DNA of 64,000 nucleotides from Ornithinicoccus sp045032955. GTDB taxonomy: Bacteria > Actinomycetota > Actinomycetes > Actinomycetales > Dermatophilaceae. The DNA lies in the NCBI RefSeq assembly GCF_045032955.1, contig NZ_JBJFZU010000003.1, positions 62,001 to 126,000 of the forward strand, given 5' to 3'. Below the pieces are notes generated by a model. It made no database searches. It was not told the origin of the DNA and worked only from the letters and a program-made list of their open reading frames with translations. Made by a program: the position numbers and the translations under genes. Shown piece after piece: positions 44,658-52,007 of this stretch; the stretch's first letter is position 1; each line of letters starts with the position of its first letter.

Positions 44658-45062
44658 ATGAGCTGTCTCTTCTGCCGGATCGTGTCGGGCCAGGAGCCGG
44701 CCGAGGTGGTGCTGGAACGGGACGAGGTCGTCGGGTTCCTCGACGTGCGGCCGGTCTTCCCGGGGCACGTGCTGCTGGTGCCGCGGGTGCACGTCGACAC
44801 GCTGACCGAGCTGCCGGACGAGCTGCTGGTCCCGCTCTTCGCCGCGGCGCGCGAGACGGCGGCCGCGGTGAAGGACGTGCTCGGCGCCCAGGGCAGCTTC
44901 GTCGCGATGAACAACACGGTCAGCCAGTCGGTCCCGCACCTGCACGTGCACGTCGTCCCCCGCACCAAGGGTGACGGGCTGCGCGGCTTCTTCTGGCCCC
45001 GGGTCCGGTATGCCGAGGGTCAGGCGCAGGACGTCGCGGCACGGCTGAGGGCAGTGCTGTGA
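44658..45062 (+). CDS. HIT-family nucleotide hydrolase
   Basis: A 134-residue histidine triad protein (HINT/HIT branch). The catalytic motif is SVPHLHVHVVPR near residues 93-104; the N-terminal CLFCRIVSG supplies Cys residues found in the zinc-binding members. Such enzymes hydrolyse nucleoside phosphoramidates or dinucleotides. The frame is open upstream within the aminotransferase gene, but ATG 44658 with its leaderless -10 fits the family start MSCLFC. Confidence 0.92.
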   Translation: MSCLFCRIVSGQEPAEVVLERDEVVGFLDVRPVFPGHVLLVPRVHVDTLTELPDELLVPLFAAARETAAAVKDVLGAQGSFVAMNNTVSQSVPHLHVHVVPRTKGDGLRGFFWPRVRYAEGQAQDVAARLRAVL

Positions 45063-45065
45063 GCC

Positions 45066-45815
45066 TCAGCGGGGCGGGCTCGCGCCGCCGTCCGGCCTGA
45101 GCGCCAGCACCTCCGCCCGCAGGGCCTGCACCTGCGCACTCAGCTCCCGGACGTCCTGGGCGGTGGCCGGGTCGGGGCCCCCGTCGTCGCTGTCGTCGTC
45201 GGCGATCCGCTCCAGCAGCCAGGAGGCCAGGCTCGCCGTCACCACGCCCAGCAGACCGATCCCGCAGAGCATCAGGCCGAAGGCGAAGAGGCGTCCCTCC
45301 AGGGTGACGGGGTAGAAGTCGCCGTAGCCCACGGTGGTGACCGTGGCGACCGCCCACCACAGGGCGTCCTGCCACCGGGTGATGGTGGCCTCCGACGAGC
45401 CGCGCTCGGCGTTGAGCACGGCCAGCGAGGAGATGGTGACGACCATGACCGTGGCTGCGCTCACGTACATCGCGACGTGGCCTCGCAGCTTGTTTCCGGC
45501 GGCCTGGTGCAGCAGCGAGAGCGCGGCCACCAGACGCAGCGGGCGCAGGGCGGGCAGGGCGACCGCGGCCAGGTCGATGAGGTGGGCCCGCACGAAGGCC
45601 CACTTCTTCGGCGCGACGACGAGCCGGTAGGCGTAGTCGACCAGGAAGATCGCCCAGACGACGTCCTGCACCACCAGGCTGGTCCGCCGCACGGGCGCGG
45701 GCAGGTTCGGGTCGACGATGGGCAGGGCGAAGGCGAGGAGGAAGACGAAGGCCAGGACCAGCATGAAGGTCTGGGTGCGCGCCTCCCACCGTTCCAGGCG
45801 GTTCATGCCGGTCAT
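45066..45815 (-). CDS. Voltage-gated-type potassium channel
   Basis: A 249-residue ion channel. Hydrophobic segments near residues 15-35, 45-65 and 95-115 are followed by the pore with the potassium selectivity filter TVTTVGYGDFYPVT (about 160-173) and a final helix (GLMLCGIGLLGVVTASLASWL). A voltage-sensor-like segment PALRPLRLVAALSLLHQA carries spaced arginines. The tail ends in a short coiled coil (TAQDVRELSAQVQALRAEV) that could tetramerise. ATG 45815 is chosen; ATG 45806 and an upstream codon are alternatives. Tail to tail with the HIT gene (three bases apart). Confidence 0.9.
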   Translation of the reverse strand: MTGMNRLERWEARTQTFMLVLAFVFLLAFALPIVDPNLPAPVRRTSLVVQDVVWAIFLVDYAYRLVVAPKKWAFVRAHLIDLAAVALPALRPLRLVAALSLLHQAAGNKLRGHVAMYVSAATVMVVTISSLAVLNAERGSSEATITRWQDALWWAVATVTTVGYGDFYPVTLEGRLFAFGLMLCGIGLLGVVTASLASWLLERIADDDSDDGGPDPATAQDVRELSAQVQALRAEVLALRPDGGASPPR

Positions 45816-45838
45816 GATCCCATCCGGGACGCGTGAAG

Positions 45839-45868
45839 GGGGCAGGTGGCGCAACCGCCACCTGCCCC
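45839..45868 (-). terminator. Terminator after glnA
   Basis: A 13-bp stem (45839-45851 with 45856-45868, core GGGGCAGGTGGCG) with a four-base loop lies downstream of glnA on the minus strand and just upstream of the potassium channel gene. Confidence 0.65.
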
Positions 45869-45902
45869 TTCCGGCCCGACTCAGATGCCGGGCGTGCGTC
45901 GA

Positions 45903-47327
45903 TCAGATGTCGAAGTACAGCTCGAACTCGTGCGGGTGCGGGCGCAGCCGGATCGGGGTGATCTCGTGCGCGCGCTTGTAGTCGACCCAGGCCCCGAGCA
46001 GGTCCTCGGTGAAGACCTCTCCCTCGGTGAGGAAGGCGTGGTCGTCCTCCAGGGCCTCCAGCACCTCGGGCAGCGAGGTCGGCAGCTGGGCGATGTCGGC
46101 CATCTCCTCCGGCGGCAGCTCGTAGAGGTCCTTGTCGACCGGCGCCGGCGGCTCGATCCGGTTCTTGATGCCGTCCAGGCCGGCCATCATCTGTGCCGAG
46201 AAGGCCAGGTACGGGTTGGCCGAGGGGTCCGGCACCCGGTACTCGATGCGCTTGGCCTTGGGGGAGCTGCCGGTGATCGGGATGCGGACGCAGGCCGAAC
46301 GGTTCCGGGCCGAGTAGACCAGGTTGATCGGGGCCTCGAAGCCGGGCACCAGGCGGTGGTAGGAGTTCAGCGACGGGTTCGTGAACGCCAGCAGGGCCGG
46401 GCCGTGGGCGAGCAGGCCACCGATGTACCAGCGCGCCATGTCGGACAGGCCGCCGTAGCCGTTCTCGTCGTAGAACAGCGGCTCGCCGTTCTTCCAGAGG
46501 CTCTGGTGAGTGTGCATACCGGAGCCGTTGTCACCGAAGACCGGCTTGGGCATGAAGGTGGCCGTCTTGCCGGCCGCCCAGGCACGGTTCTTGATGGCGT
46601 ACTTGAACTTCATCATGTCGTCGCCGGCGTGCAGCAGGGTGTTGAACTTGTAGTTGATCTCCTGCTGGCCCGCGGTGCCGACCTCGTGGTGCGCACGCTC
46701 GACGTCCAGGCCGACCTTGCCCAGGTCCAGGACCATCTGGTCGCGGATGTCGGCGAAGTGGTCGACCGGCGGGACGGGGAAGTAGCCGCCCTTGTACCGC
46801 GTCTTGTAGCCGCGGTTGCCGCCCTCCTCCGCGCGACCGGTGTTCCACGCGGCCTCGACCGAGTCGATGTGGTAGTACCCACCGCTGGGGCCGGTCGAGA
46901 AGCGCACGTCGTCGAAGACGTAGAACTCGGCCTCGGCACCGAAGTAGGCGGTGTCGGCGATCCCGGTGGAGGCGAGGTACTCCTCGGCGCGGCGCGCGAT
47001 CTGGCGCGGGTCGCGCTCGTAGGGCTCGTCGGTGAACGGGTCCACGATGGAGAAGTTCATGATCAGCGTCTTCTCGACCCGGTAGGGGTCGAGGTATGCC
47101 GTCTCCGGGTCCGGGATGAGCTTCATGTCGGACTCGTGGATCGACTTGAAGCCGCGGATCGAGGATCCGTCGAACATCTGACCGGTCTCGAACGCCTCGG
47201 CGTCGAACGTGGCGGCCGGCACGTTGAAGTGCTGCATGACACCCGGCAGGTCGCAGAACCTGATGTCGATGAACTTGACGTCCTCGTCCTTGATGTAGGC
47301 GATGACCTCGTCAGCGTTGTTGAACAT
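45903..47327 (-). CDS. glnA: Glutamine synthetase type I
   Basis: A 474-residue GlnA that makes glutamine from glutamate and ammonium. Family motifs: MFDGSSIRGFKSIHESDM (substrate loop), ETAYFGAEAEFYVFD-like metal site (seen as YFGAEAEFYVFDD), NGSGMHTHQSLW and NRSACVRIPI. The adenylylation loop reads KDLYELPPEE, with the target tyrosine conserved, so GlnE-type control is expected. ATG 47327 follows AGGAGG; the frame extends to 47384. Transcription probably starts near 47377 from a TAGGTT -10 and is controlled by the GlnR-type array upstream. Confidence 0.97.
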   Translation of the reverse strand: MFNNADEVIAYIKDEDVKFIDIRFCDLPGVMQHFNVPAATFDAEAFETGQMFDGSSIRGFKSIHESDMKLIPDPETAYLDPYRVEKTLIMNFSIVDPFTDEPYERDPRQIARRAEEYLASTGIADTAYFGAEAEFYVFDDVRFSTGPSGGYYHIDSVEAAWNTGRAEEGGNRGYKTRYKGGYFPVPPVDHFADIRDQMVLDLGKVGLDVERAHHEVGTAGQQEINYKFNTLLHAGDDMMKFKYAIKNRAWAAGKTATFMPKPVFGDNGSGMHTHQSLWKNGEPLFYDENGYGGLSDMARWYIGGLLAHGPALLAFTNPSLNSYHRLVPGFEAPINLVYSARNRSACVRIPITGSSPKAKRIEYRVPDPSANPYLAFSAQMMAGLDGIKNRIEPPAPVDKDLYELPPEEMADIAQLPTSLPEVLEALEDDHAFLTEGEVFTEDLLGAWVDYKRAHEITPIRLRPHPHEFELYFDI

Positions 47328-47383
47328 GTGTCCTCCTGGTCGCGAACCACGCGAGAGCTCGGGGTAGGGGTTCGGTGACCTCA

Positions 47384-47389
47384 AACCTA
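47384..47389 (-). promoter_or_regulatory. -10 box of glnA
   Basis: On the minus strand TAGGTT lies 57-62 bases before the glnA start. It puts the GlnR-type array about 23-60 bases upstream of the start site, a normal place for an activator. Confidence 0.5.
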
Positions 47390-47399
47390 GAGGGAGGGG

Positions 47400-47437
47400 G
47401 TTTCCGCAGAGTCACCCGGGTGTTACGGGAGCGTTTC
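47400..47437 (-). promoter_or_regulatory. GlnR-type operator array upstream of glnA
   Basis: Read on the minus strand, four pentamers GAAAC, GTAAC, GTGAC and GAAAC are separated by exactly six bases each (starts 11 bases apart). Actinobacterial GlnR sites are built from GTnAC and GAAAC half-sites with six-base spacers, and glnA is a classic GlnR target. The last pair (GTGAC-n6-GAAAC) is a perfect box; the first pair is in the opposite order. The array also lies 68 bases before the divergent sortase gene. Confidence 0.75.
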
Positions 47438-47464
47438 GGGCCCGGGAGGTCGCGCGCGACTCGG

Positions 47465-47470
47465 TACCAT
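47465..47470 (+). promoter_or_regulatory. Possible -10 element of the sortase gene
   Basis: TACCAT lies 35 bases before the sortase ATG, leaving room for a short leader with GGAGGAG. No clear -35. Confidence 0.35.
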
Positions 47471-47505
47471 CGAGGACAGCCCAACGACCGACGTGGAGGA
47501 GGGCC

Positions 47506-48291
47506 ATGCCGAGGTCCCGTGCGAGGACCCTGCCGACCCTGCTGCGCCGCGGGGCGCAGGGGCTGGGTGACCTCCTGCTCACCGTCGGGGTGACGCTGCT
47601 GCTCTTCGTCGTCTGGCAGGGGTGGTGGACCGACGTCCAGGCCAACGCCCAGGCCTCCGACACGTTGGCCCAGGTGCGCTCGGACTTCGCCGCGGCAGCA
47701 CCCGCCGCGCCGAGCAGCCCGGCCCCGGAGCAGGGCTCGGAGGACGACCAGGCACCGCAGGAGACACCGGGCGAGCCCCTCCCGGAACCGGACCCGGCCA
47801 CCTTCGAGTACGGGGACGCGCTCGCGGTGGCATACCTGCCCACCATCGGCGAGGAGCGGGTGGTCAAGGAGGGGACCGAGGGCGACGTCCTGAACCAGGG
47901 GGTCCTCGGCCACTACCCGGACACCGCGGGGCCGGGGCAGGTGGGCAACTTCGCCCTGGCCGGCCACCGGACCACCTACGGCCGACCGCTGTGGGACCTG
48001 GGCGAGATGGCACCCGGTGACCCGATCGTGGTGGAGACGGCAGCCAACTACCACGTCTACCGGTTCGAGGAGCTGGAGGTGGTGGACCCGGGCCGCTGGC
48101 AGGTGCTGGCCCCGGTGCCGGGGGAGCCCAAGGCCGAGCCGGAGGAGGCGCGGATGGTGCTCACCGCCTGTCACCCCCGGTTCAGCGCGCAGGAGCGTCT
48201 GATCGGGTATGCGGTCCTGGACCGCTCGGTGCCGCGCTCGGCGGGGCCGCCGCCCGAGCTGGGGGACGCCCGGGCCGTGGGCGAGGGGTGA
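47506..48291 (+). CDS. Class E sortase
   Basis: A 261-residue membrane-anchored transpeptidase. One helix (about residues 20-38) and an acidic Pro-rich linker (60-97) lead into the sortase barrel. The catalytic triad is His154 (LAGHRTT), Cys222 (LTACHPR) and Arg231 (ERLIGY). Class E enzymes in high-GC actinobacteria recognise LAXTG and attach surface proteins to peptidoglycan. A candidate LAYTG protein is encoded 3.2 kb away (51456-51608). GGAGGAG precedes the ATG. The small membrane protein gene downstream is its usual companion. Confidence 0.92.
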   Translation: MPRSRARTLPTLLRRGAQGLGDLLLTVGVTLLLFVVWQGWWTDVQANAQASDTLAQVRSDFAAAAPAAPSSPAPEQGSEDDQAPQETPGEPLPEPDPATFEYGDALAVAYLPTIGEERVVKEGTEGDVLNQGVLGHYPDTAGPGQVGNFALAGHRTTYGRPLWDLGEMAPGDPIVVETAANYHVYRFEELEVVDPGRWQVLAPVPGEPKAEPEEARMVLTACHPRFSAQERLIGYAVLDRSVPRSAGPPPELGDARAVGEG

Positions 48292-48298
48292 ACCGCTG

Positions 48299-48457
48299 AT
48301 GTATGCCTGGATCTGGCGCCACCTGCCCGGGCCCGTCCCGGTGCGTCTGCTGCTGGTGCTGCTCGCGCTGGCCGGTGCCGTGGTGGTCCTCTTCGGGTGG
48401 GTCTTCCCGGCGCTGGCACCGCTGATGCCCTTCAACGACGGCACCGTCGAGCGGTAG
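48299..48457 (+). CDS. Small membrane protein following class E sortase
   Basis: A 52-residue protein with one membrane helix (about residues 16-41) framed by MYAWIWRHLPGPVPVR and PLMPFNDGTVER. Proteins with the same ends commonly follow class E sortases in actinobacteria, so this is real despite its size; the role is unknown. ATG 48299 is seven bases after the sortase stop, with GGGGTG upstream; a longer in-frame start at 48209 lies inside the sortase gene. Confidence 0.8.
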   Translation: MYAWIWRHLPGPVPVRLLLVLLALAGAVVVLFGWVFPALAPLMPFNDGTVER

Positions 48458-48502
48458 CCGGCGAGCGGTCACCGTCCCCCGGGGAGCCGCAGGGCAGCGG
48501 AA

Positions 48503-48537
48503 CGCCCGGCCACCCCTGGGACGAGGGTGACCGGGCG
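48503..48537. terminator. Bidirectional terminator between convergent genes
   Basis: CGCCCGGCCACCC (48503-48515) pairs with GGGTGACCGGGCG (48525-48537) with one mismatch and a nine-base loop, between the small membrane protein and the convergent secreted-protein gene. Confidence 0.6.
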
Positions 48538-48549
48538 CGTACGCCGCTG

Positions 48550-49476
48550 TCAGCTGGTGGGGCGCTGACGACGGCGGGTCACGAGGGCGGCACCGCCGCC
48601 GGCGACGGCCAGCGTGCCCAGGGCGATCGGCAGACCGGCCAGCGGCACCGCGGGGACGAGGGCCAGGTCGGCGCTCGGCCCGCAGGTGACCGTGCCCAGG
48701 TCCACGTCGGCCAGGCCGCCGTCCAGGGCGTCGACGCTGATCGCCGTGACGCTCAGGCCGCCGTAGTAGCCGTCACCGGACTCCTCCGGGTCCAGCGGGA
48801 CCTGCTCGTTGAGCGTGACGTCCACCAGCGGCGACAGCAGTGCCGCCACGGTGGGGGAGAGCACGTCGAGGGCGTTGGTGTTCGGCGCCACGTCGGATGC
48901 CAGGTCGACCTCCACGTTGACGAGCGGCGGCGCCGACACCACCAGCTGGGCGTTGGTCAGCACCGCGTCGCCGGTGACCGTGCCGTCCGCGGCTCCGGTG
49001 CAGGTGGCGGTGATCGCGTCGGCCTGGATGGAGGCCGACACCGCGCCCACCACGTCGGCGAGCTGGATCTCCACCGGGTCGGTGCCGGGGATGCCGCAGT
49101 CGAGGGGGTCGCCCACGTCGACCGAGCCACCCTCGCCGACCACCCCTGCGCAGGCGGCGCTGGTGCCGTCGTTGTTGGCCACCGCCACCTCGCCGAGGGC
49201 CCCCGCGGTGACGACGTCCTGGCCGTCCAGGACGGTCAGGAGCGGCTCCTCGGACGCGGTGACCGAGTCCTCGCTGCCGTCGTTCTGGGCCGTCTCGGTG
49301 CCGGTGTCGATGACCACCGCCGGGTCGAGCACCCCGACGTAGAGCGCCTGGGCGCTCGCCTGGGTGGCGAACGGTGCGGCGGAGGCGGCGGTCGCGCCGA
49401 GGATGGTGGCCATCCCTCCGGCCATCGCGGCCAGCGCCAGTCGGCGTGCCGAGCGGTTAGGACGTGTGCTGTTCAT
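48550..49476 (-). CDS. Secreted protein with C-terminal membrane anchor, exosortase operon
   Basis: A 308-residue exported protein I do not recognise. The signal peptide is clear (about residues 1-33, ending ATAASA), the mature part is acidic and rich in Ala, Val, Asp and Gly with six spaced cysteines (AACAGV, LDCGIPG, ATCTGA, VTCGPS region), and it ends in a sorting-signal-like tail: PLAGLP, a hydrophobic helix (about 278-298) and RRRQRPTS. There is no LPXTG. It is the last gene of a four-gene operon with an exosortase-like enzyme and a glycosyltransferase and overlaps the latter by 20 bases, so it is a plausible substrate. A good AAGGAGAAG precedes ATG 49476. Confidence 0.75.
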   Translation of the reverse strand: MNSTRPNRSARRLALAAMAGGMATILGATAASAAPFATQASAQALYVGVLDPAVVIDTGTETAQNDGSEDSVTASEEPLLTVLDGQDVVTAGALGEVAVANNDGTSAACAGVVGEGGSVDVGDPLDCGIPGTDPVEIQLADVVGAVSASIQADAITATCTGAADGTVTGDAVLTNAQLVVSAPPLVNVEVDLASDVAPNTNALDVLSPTVAALLSPLVDVTLNEQVPLDPEESGDGYYGGLSVTAISVDALDGGLADVDLGTVTCGPSADLALVPAVPLAGLPIALGTLAVAGGGAALVTRRRQRPTS

Positions 49477-50875
49477 GCTTCTCCTTCATGGATGGGGTGG
49501 GGATGGGCTCCGGGTGGAGGTCTGTGTAGATGCGGTCGGTCTTGACCCAGTCGCTCCGGCTGCGCAGGAGACGGAAGGCCGCCCGCCAGACGGAGATGAT
49601 CATCAGGTAGCTGTAGAGCCAGTAGGCGAGCCCGAGCAGGACCGCGCCGCCCTTGCCGGTGCCCGGCTCGGCCTTGATCCGGTAGACCGGACCCCAGAGC
49701 GCGAGCGGGGCGATCCCGAAGGCGACGATGAGCGGGATGAGGCCCCACGCGCCGCCGAGGAACCAGCCGCCGACCCCGCCGACCGAGGAGAACGCGACGG
49801 TGGCCACGAACGTCCAGGCCGCGGTGTAGACGACCGTGCCGACCAGCTGGGTCCACGGGATGAGCAGGAAGTAGCAGATCTCCAGCGCGGCGGGGGTGGT
49901 CAGGTGCCGGGACCGCAGCACGGCCGGCAGGTAGCGCGAGCACTGCATACCGCCCTGGGCCCACCGGGTCCGCTGCCGCACCAGGGCGCGGACCGAGGGC
50001 AGACCCTCCTGGGCGACCCACACGTCGTTGCAGTACTCGTTGCGCCGACCGGCCAGCAGCACGTGCAGCCCGAGCTCGAAGTCCTCGAGCAGCGCCCCGT
50101 GCCACGGCGTGCCGTGCTCTTGCGCGATGGTGTCCAGCACCGACATCCGGGTGAACTGGCCGTTGCCACCCATCCCGACCGACCCGAGGGTGCGGCGCAG
50201 GTGCTGCATGGCGGCGATGACCGTGCGGAACTCCATGTCCTGCAGCGTCACCAGCATCCGCCCCAGCCAGGTGGGGGCGGCCGGGTCGGAGGCGTCGATG
50301 CGCCCCTCGACGCCGCGGTTGATCATCCGGACCTGCAGCTGGGTGGCGCCGACCTTCGCGTCGCCGAACAGTCGCGGCCCGCTGAGCACCGTCAGCGCCC
50401 GAGGGTCGAGCATCCCGTCGGCGTCGATGACGCCCACGATGGTCTGCTCCGCCCGGGTCGGGTATGCCTGTCCGGAGGTGGTGGTGAGGTACTGGTGGAT
50501 CGCGCGCCAGCCGGCGTTCAGCGCGGCCCCCTTGCCCTGCTGCGCCTCCGGCGCGGTACGCCGCACCAGGTGCACCTGGTCGTCGTCGCGGGCGGCCGCC
50601 TCGATGAGCGCCAGGGTGGCGTCGGATGAATCGTCGTCGATGGCCCAGACATGCACGCGGGGGTGCGTCCGACGCAGCCGCGAAATGGTCCGGGAAATGA
50701 CGGCCTCCTCGTTCAGGCAGGGAATGAGAAGGTGCCAGTCCAGCTCGTCGGCGTCACCTTCGGGCGTCTCCTCGAGACGCACGAAAGGAAGCAGGATGGC
50801 GAGCACATAGCTGAGGAAGGTGATGCACAGGGCCAGCGCCAGGACGTCGATCCAGGGGGCCAGCGTCAGGCTCAC
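49457..50875 (-). CDS. Processive-type family 2 glycosyltransferase (exosortase-associated)
   Basis: A 472-residue membrane glycosyltransferase. One N-terminal helix (about residues 8-30) precedes the GT2 domain with DDDSSDATL, the DxD site VIDADGML, the ED motif LLEDFELGL and QRTRWAQGG, the set found in cellulose- and hyaluronan-synthase-like processive enzymes. Three to four helices follow (about residues 335-455). Exosortase systems of Gram-positive bacteria (XrtG type) often carry a GT2 partner. It starts with GTG in a four-base overlap with the exosortase-like gene. The sugar and product are unknown; a glycan linked to anchored surface proteins is one possibility. Confidence 0.85.
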   Translation of the reverse strand: MSLTLAPWIDVLALALCITFLSYVLAILLPFVRLEETPEGDADELDWHLLIPCLNEEAVISRTISRLRRTHPRVHVWAIDDDSSDATLALIEAAARDDDQVHLVRRTAPEAQQGKGAALNAGWRAIHQYLTTTSGQAYPTRAEQTIVGVIDADGMLDPRALTVLSGPRLFGDAKVGATQLQVRMINRGVEGRIDASDPAAPTWLGRMLVTLQDMEFRTVIAAMQHLRRTLGSVGMGGNGQFTRMSVLDTIAQEHGTPWHGALLEDFELGLHVLLAGRRNEYCNDVWVAQEGLPSVRALVRQRTRWAQGGMQCSRYLPAVLRSRHLTTPAALEICYFLLIPWTQLVGTVVYTAAWTFVATVAFSSVGGVGGWFLGGAWGLIPLIVAFGIAPLALWGPVYRIKAEPGTGKGGAVLLGLAYWLYSYLMIISVWRAAFRLLRSRSDWVKTDRIYTDLHPEPIPTPSMKEKHEQHTS

Positions 50876-51453
50876 GAGGTGCCCGCCGGGGAAACGACGG
50901 CCGGCTCACGCAGAACCAGTCGCACGAACACGATCACGGCCGCCACGAAACCCAGGGTGCTGATCGCCGAACCCAGAAAGATATGGCTGACCTCGTATCC
51001 TCGCTCGAATCCGAGGAGACGCATCATCGCCACGATGGTGGCGATGCGGATCTGGTTGGCGAGGACGAAGACGAGGACCAGGGCGCCCACCCCGAGGGCG
51101 ACCGAGCGCAGCCGCAGCGGGCGCACCCAGGCGGCGACGGCGCTCCCGCCCAGGAAGAGCGCGGTCAGCGGGGCGACGCTGCAGCCGAGGGTGAACCCGA
51201 CCCCGACCCAGCGACCGTCGAGGGGGAAGATCACCGCCTGGCCCAGGGCCTGGGCGTTCATGCCCACCACGTTCAGCAGCAGCGCCTGCGCCCCTGCCTC
51301 GAGCGAGCGGACCGTCTGGCCGCCGAGGACGAGGGCGACGGCCAGCACCAGCAGCAGCACGGCCGTGGGCCGTGAGCTGCGCACGTGCGGCTGCAGCCGG
51401 GGCGCGTGCGCCACGGGGGCGTTCGCGTCCTGCTCGTCCTGGACAGGGTGCAC
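50872..51453 (-). CDS. Exosortase/archaeosortase-like membrane protein
   Basis: A 193-residue polytopic membrane protein with about five hydrophobic segments. It carries the exosortase catalytic pattern: Cys91 in FTLGCSVAPLTALF, Arg136 in VLANQIRIATI and His157 in YEVSHIFLG, each at the edge of a helix. Exosortases are membrane transpeptidases that cut C-terminal sorting signals; they are typical of Gram-negatives and archaea and less studied in actinobacteria. GTG 51453 follows the microprotein stop by two bases and the stop overlaps the glycosyltransferase start, so the set is translationally coupled. No other family fits the triad as well, but the assignment is by pattern. Confidence 0.75.
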   Translation of the reverse strand: MHPVQDEQDANAPVAHAPRLQPHVRSSRPTAVLLLVLAVALVLGGQTVRSLEAGAQALLLNVVGMNAQALGQAVIFPLDGRWVGVGFTLGCSVAPLTALFLGGSAVAAWVRPLRLRSVALGVGALVLVFVLANQIRIATIVAMMRLLGFERGYEVSHIFLGSAISTLGFVAAVIVFVRLVLREPAVVSPAGTS

Positions 51454-51455
51454 TA

Positions 51456-51608
51456 TCAGCCCTCGCCGCGCACCGAGGCGAACCGGTACGCCATGAGCGA
51501 GAGCACCAGGAGTGCCACGCCCACGAGCGCATAAGCAAAGAGTGGTGCTCCGGTGTAGGCAAGTCCTCCACCGGCAGCCACAGCTCCTCCGCCGCCAACT
51601 TTGTACAT
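51456..51608 (-). CDS. LAYTG microprotein with single TM and Arg tail
   Basis: A 50-residue protein, first gene of the exosortase-like operon. It begins MYKVGGGGAVAAGGG, then LAYTG at residues 16-20, a hydrophobic helix (about 23-41) and a tail with Arg42 and Arg47. That is the layout of a sortase or exosortase sorting signal, here without signal peptide or any other domain. LAYTG fits the LAXTG pattern of class E sortases, one of which lies 3.2 kb away. AAAGGA sits seven bases before the ATG and a strong promoter is upstream, so it should be well expressed. The frame is open further upstream but without good start signals. Confidence 0.8.
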   Translation of the reverse strand: MYKVGGGGAVAAGGGLAYTGAPLFAYALVGVALLVLSLMAYRFASVRGEG

Positions 51609-51642
51609 TCCGTCGTCCTTTCGTCGTCCCAAGTCGCTACGA

Positions 51643-51671
51643 AAGATATGTGACGAGAAGAAGGGCGGCAA
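51643..51671 (-). promoter_or_regulatory. Promoter of the exosortase-like operon
   Basis: On the minus strand TTGCCG (51671-51666), a 17-base spacer and TATCTT (51648-51643) form a clear sigma-70-type promoter with start near 51636 and a 28-base leader. Confidence 0.65.
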
Positions 51672-51696
51672 GGCTCTTTGCCAAGTCGTGACGAAA

Positions 51697-51712
51697 TCAC
51701 CCCAAAGGGTGA
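51697..51712. promoter_or_regulatory. Palindrome upstream of the exosortase operon promoter
   Basis: TCACCC-CAAA-GGGTGA is a perfect 6-4-6 inverted repeat centred about 36 bases upstream of the -35 box. An overlapping GTGA-N5-TCAC (51688-51700) lies closer to the promoter. Both could bind a regulator. Confidence 0.45.
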
Positions 51713-51954
51713 AGATCGACGCGTTCCTGTTGCCCTTTCTTGAACGAATCGTCACCATGAGACGTTGAACGGAACTGAATCCGGCGACGTACGCGCGCCC
51801 GCGCGGATGAATCCGCGCGCGCGAGGGAGGGTGAACGATGTGGCAGGTGGTGCAGAATCGGTCGCCGAGAACGGGTAAGGAATGCGTTCGGTGACGCCAG
51901 GGAAAGGACGCAAGAAAGCAGGGGTATGACAACGATGAACCAGCGGGAACGAGA
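51713..51954. other. Intergenic region between DUF4191 gene and exosortase operon
   Basis: I see no gene in this stretch. It is A/T-richer than its surroundings, and contains an 8-9 bp palindromic hairpin (51800-51808 with 51811-51819, CGCGCGGAT arm). Frames through it lack codon-position bias. Confidence 0.45.
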
Positions 51955-51986
51955 GAGGCCCGACCGTCTCTCGACGGTCGGGCCTC
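51955..51986 (-). terminator. Terminator after the DUF4191 gene
   Basis: A perfect 14-bp stem (51955-51968 with 51973-51986, arm GAGGCCCGACCGTC) with a four-base loop, followed on the minus strand by TCTCGTT, 21 bases past the DUF4191 stop. It insulates the exosortase operon. Confidence 0.75.
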
Positions 51987-52007
51987 AGGGAGGGTGCTGG
52001 GAGGCTG

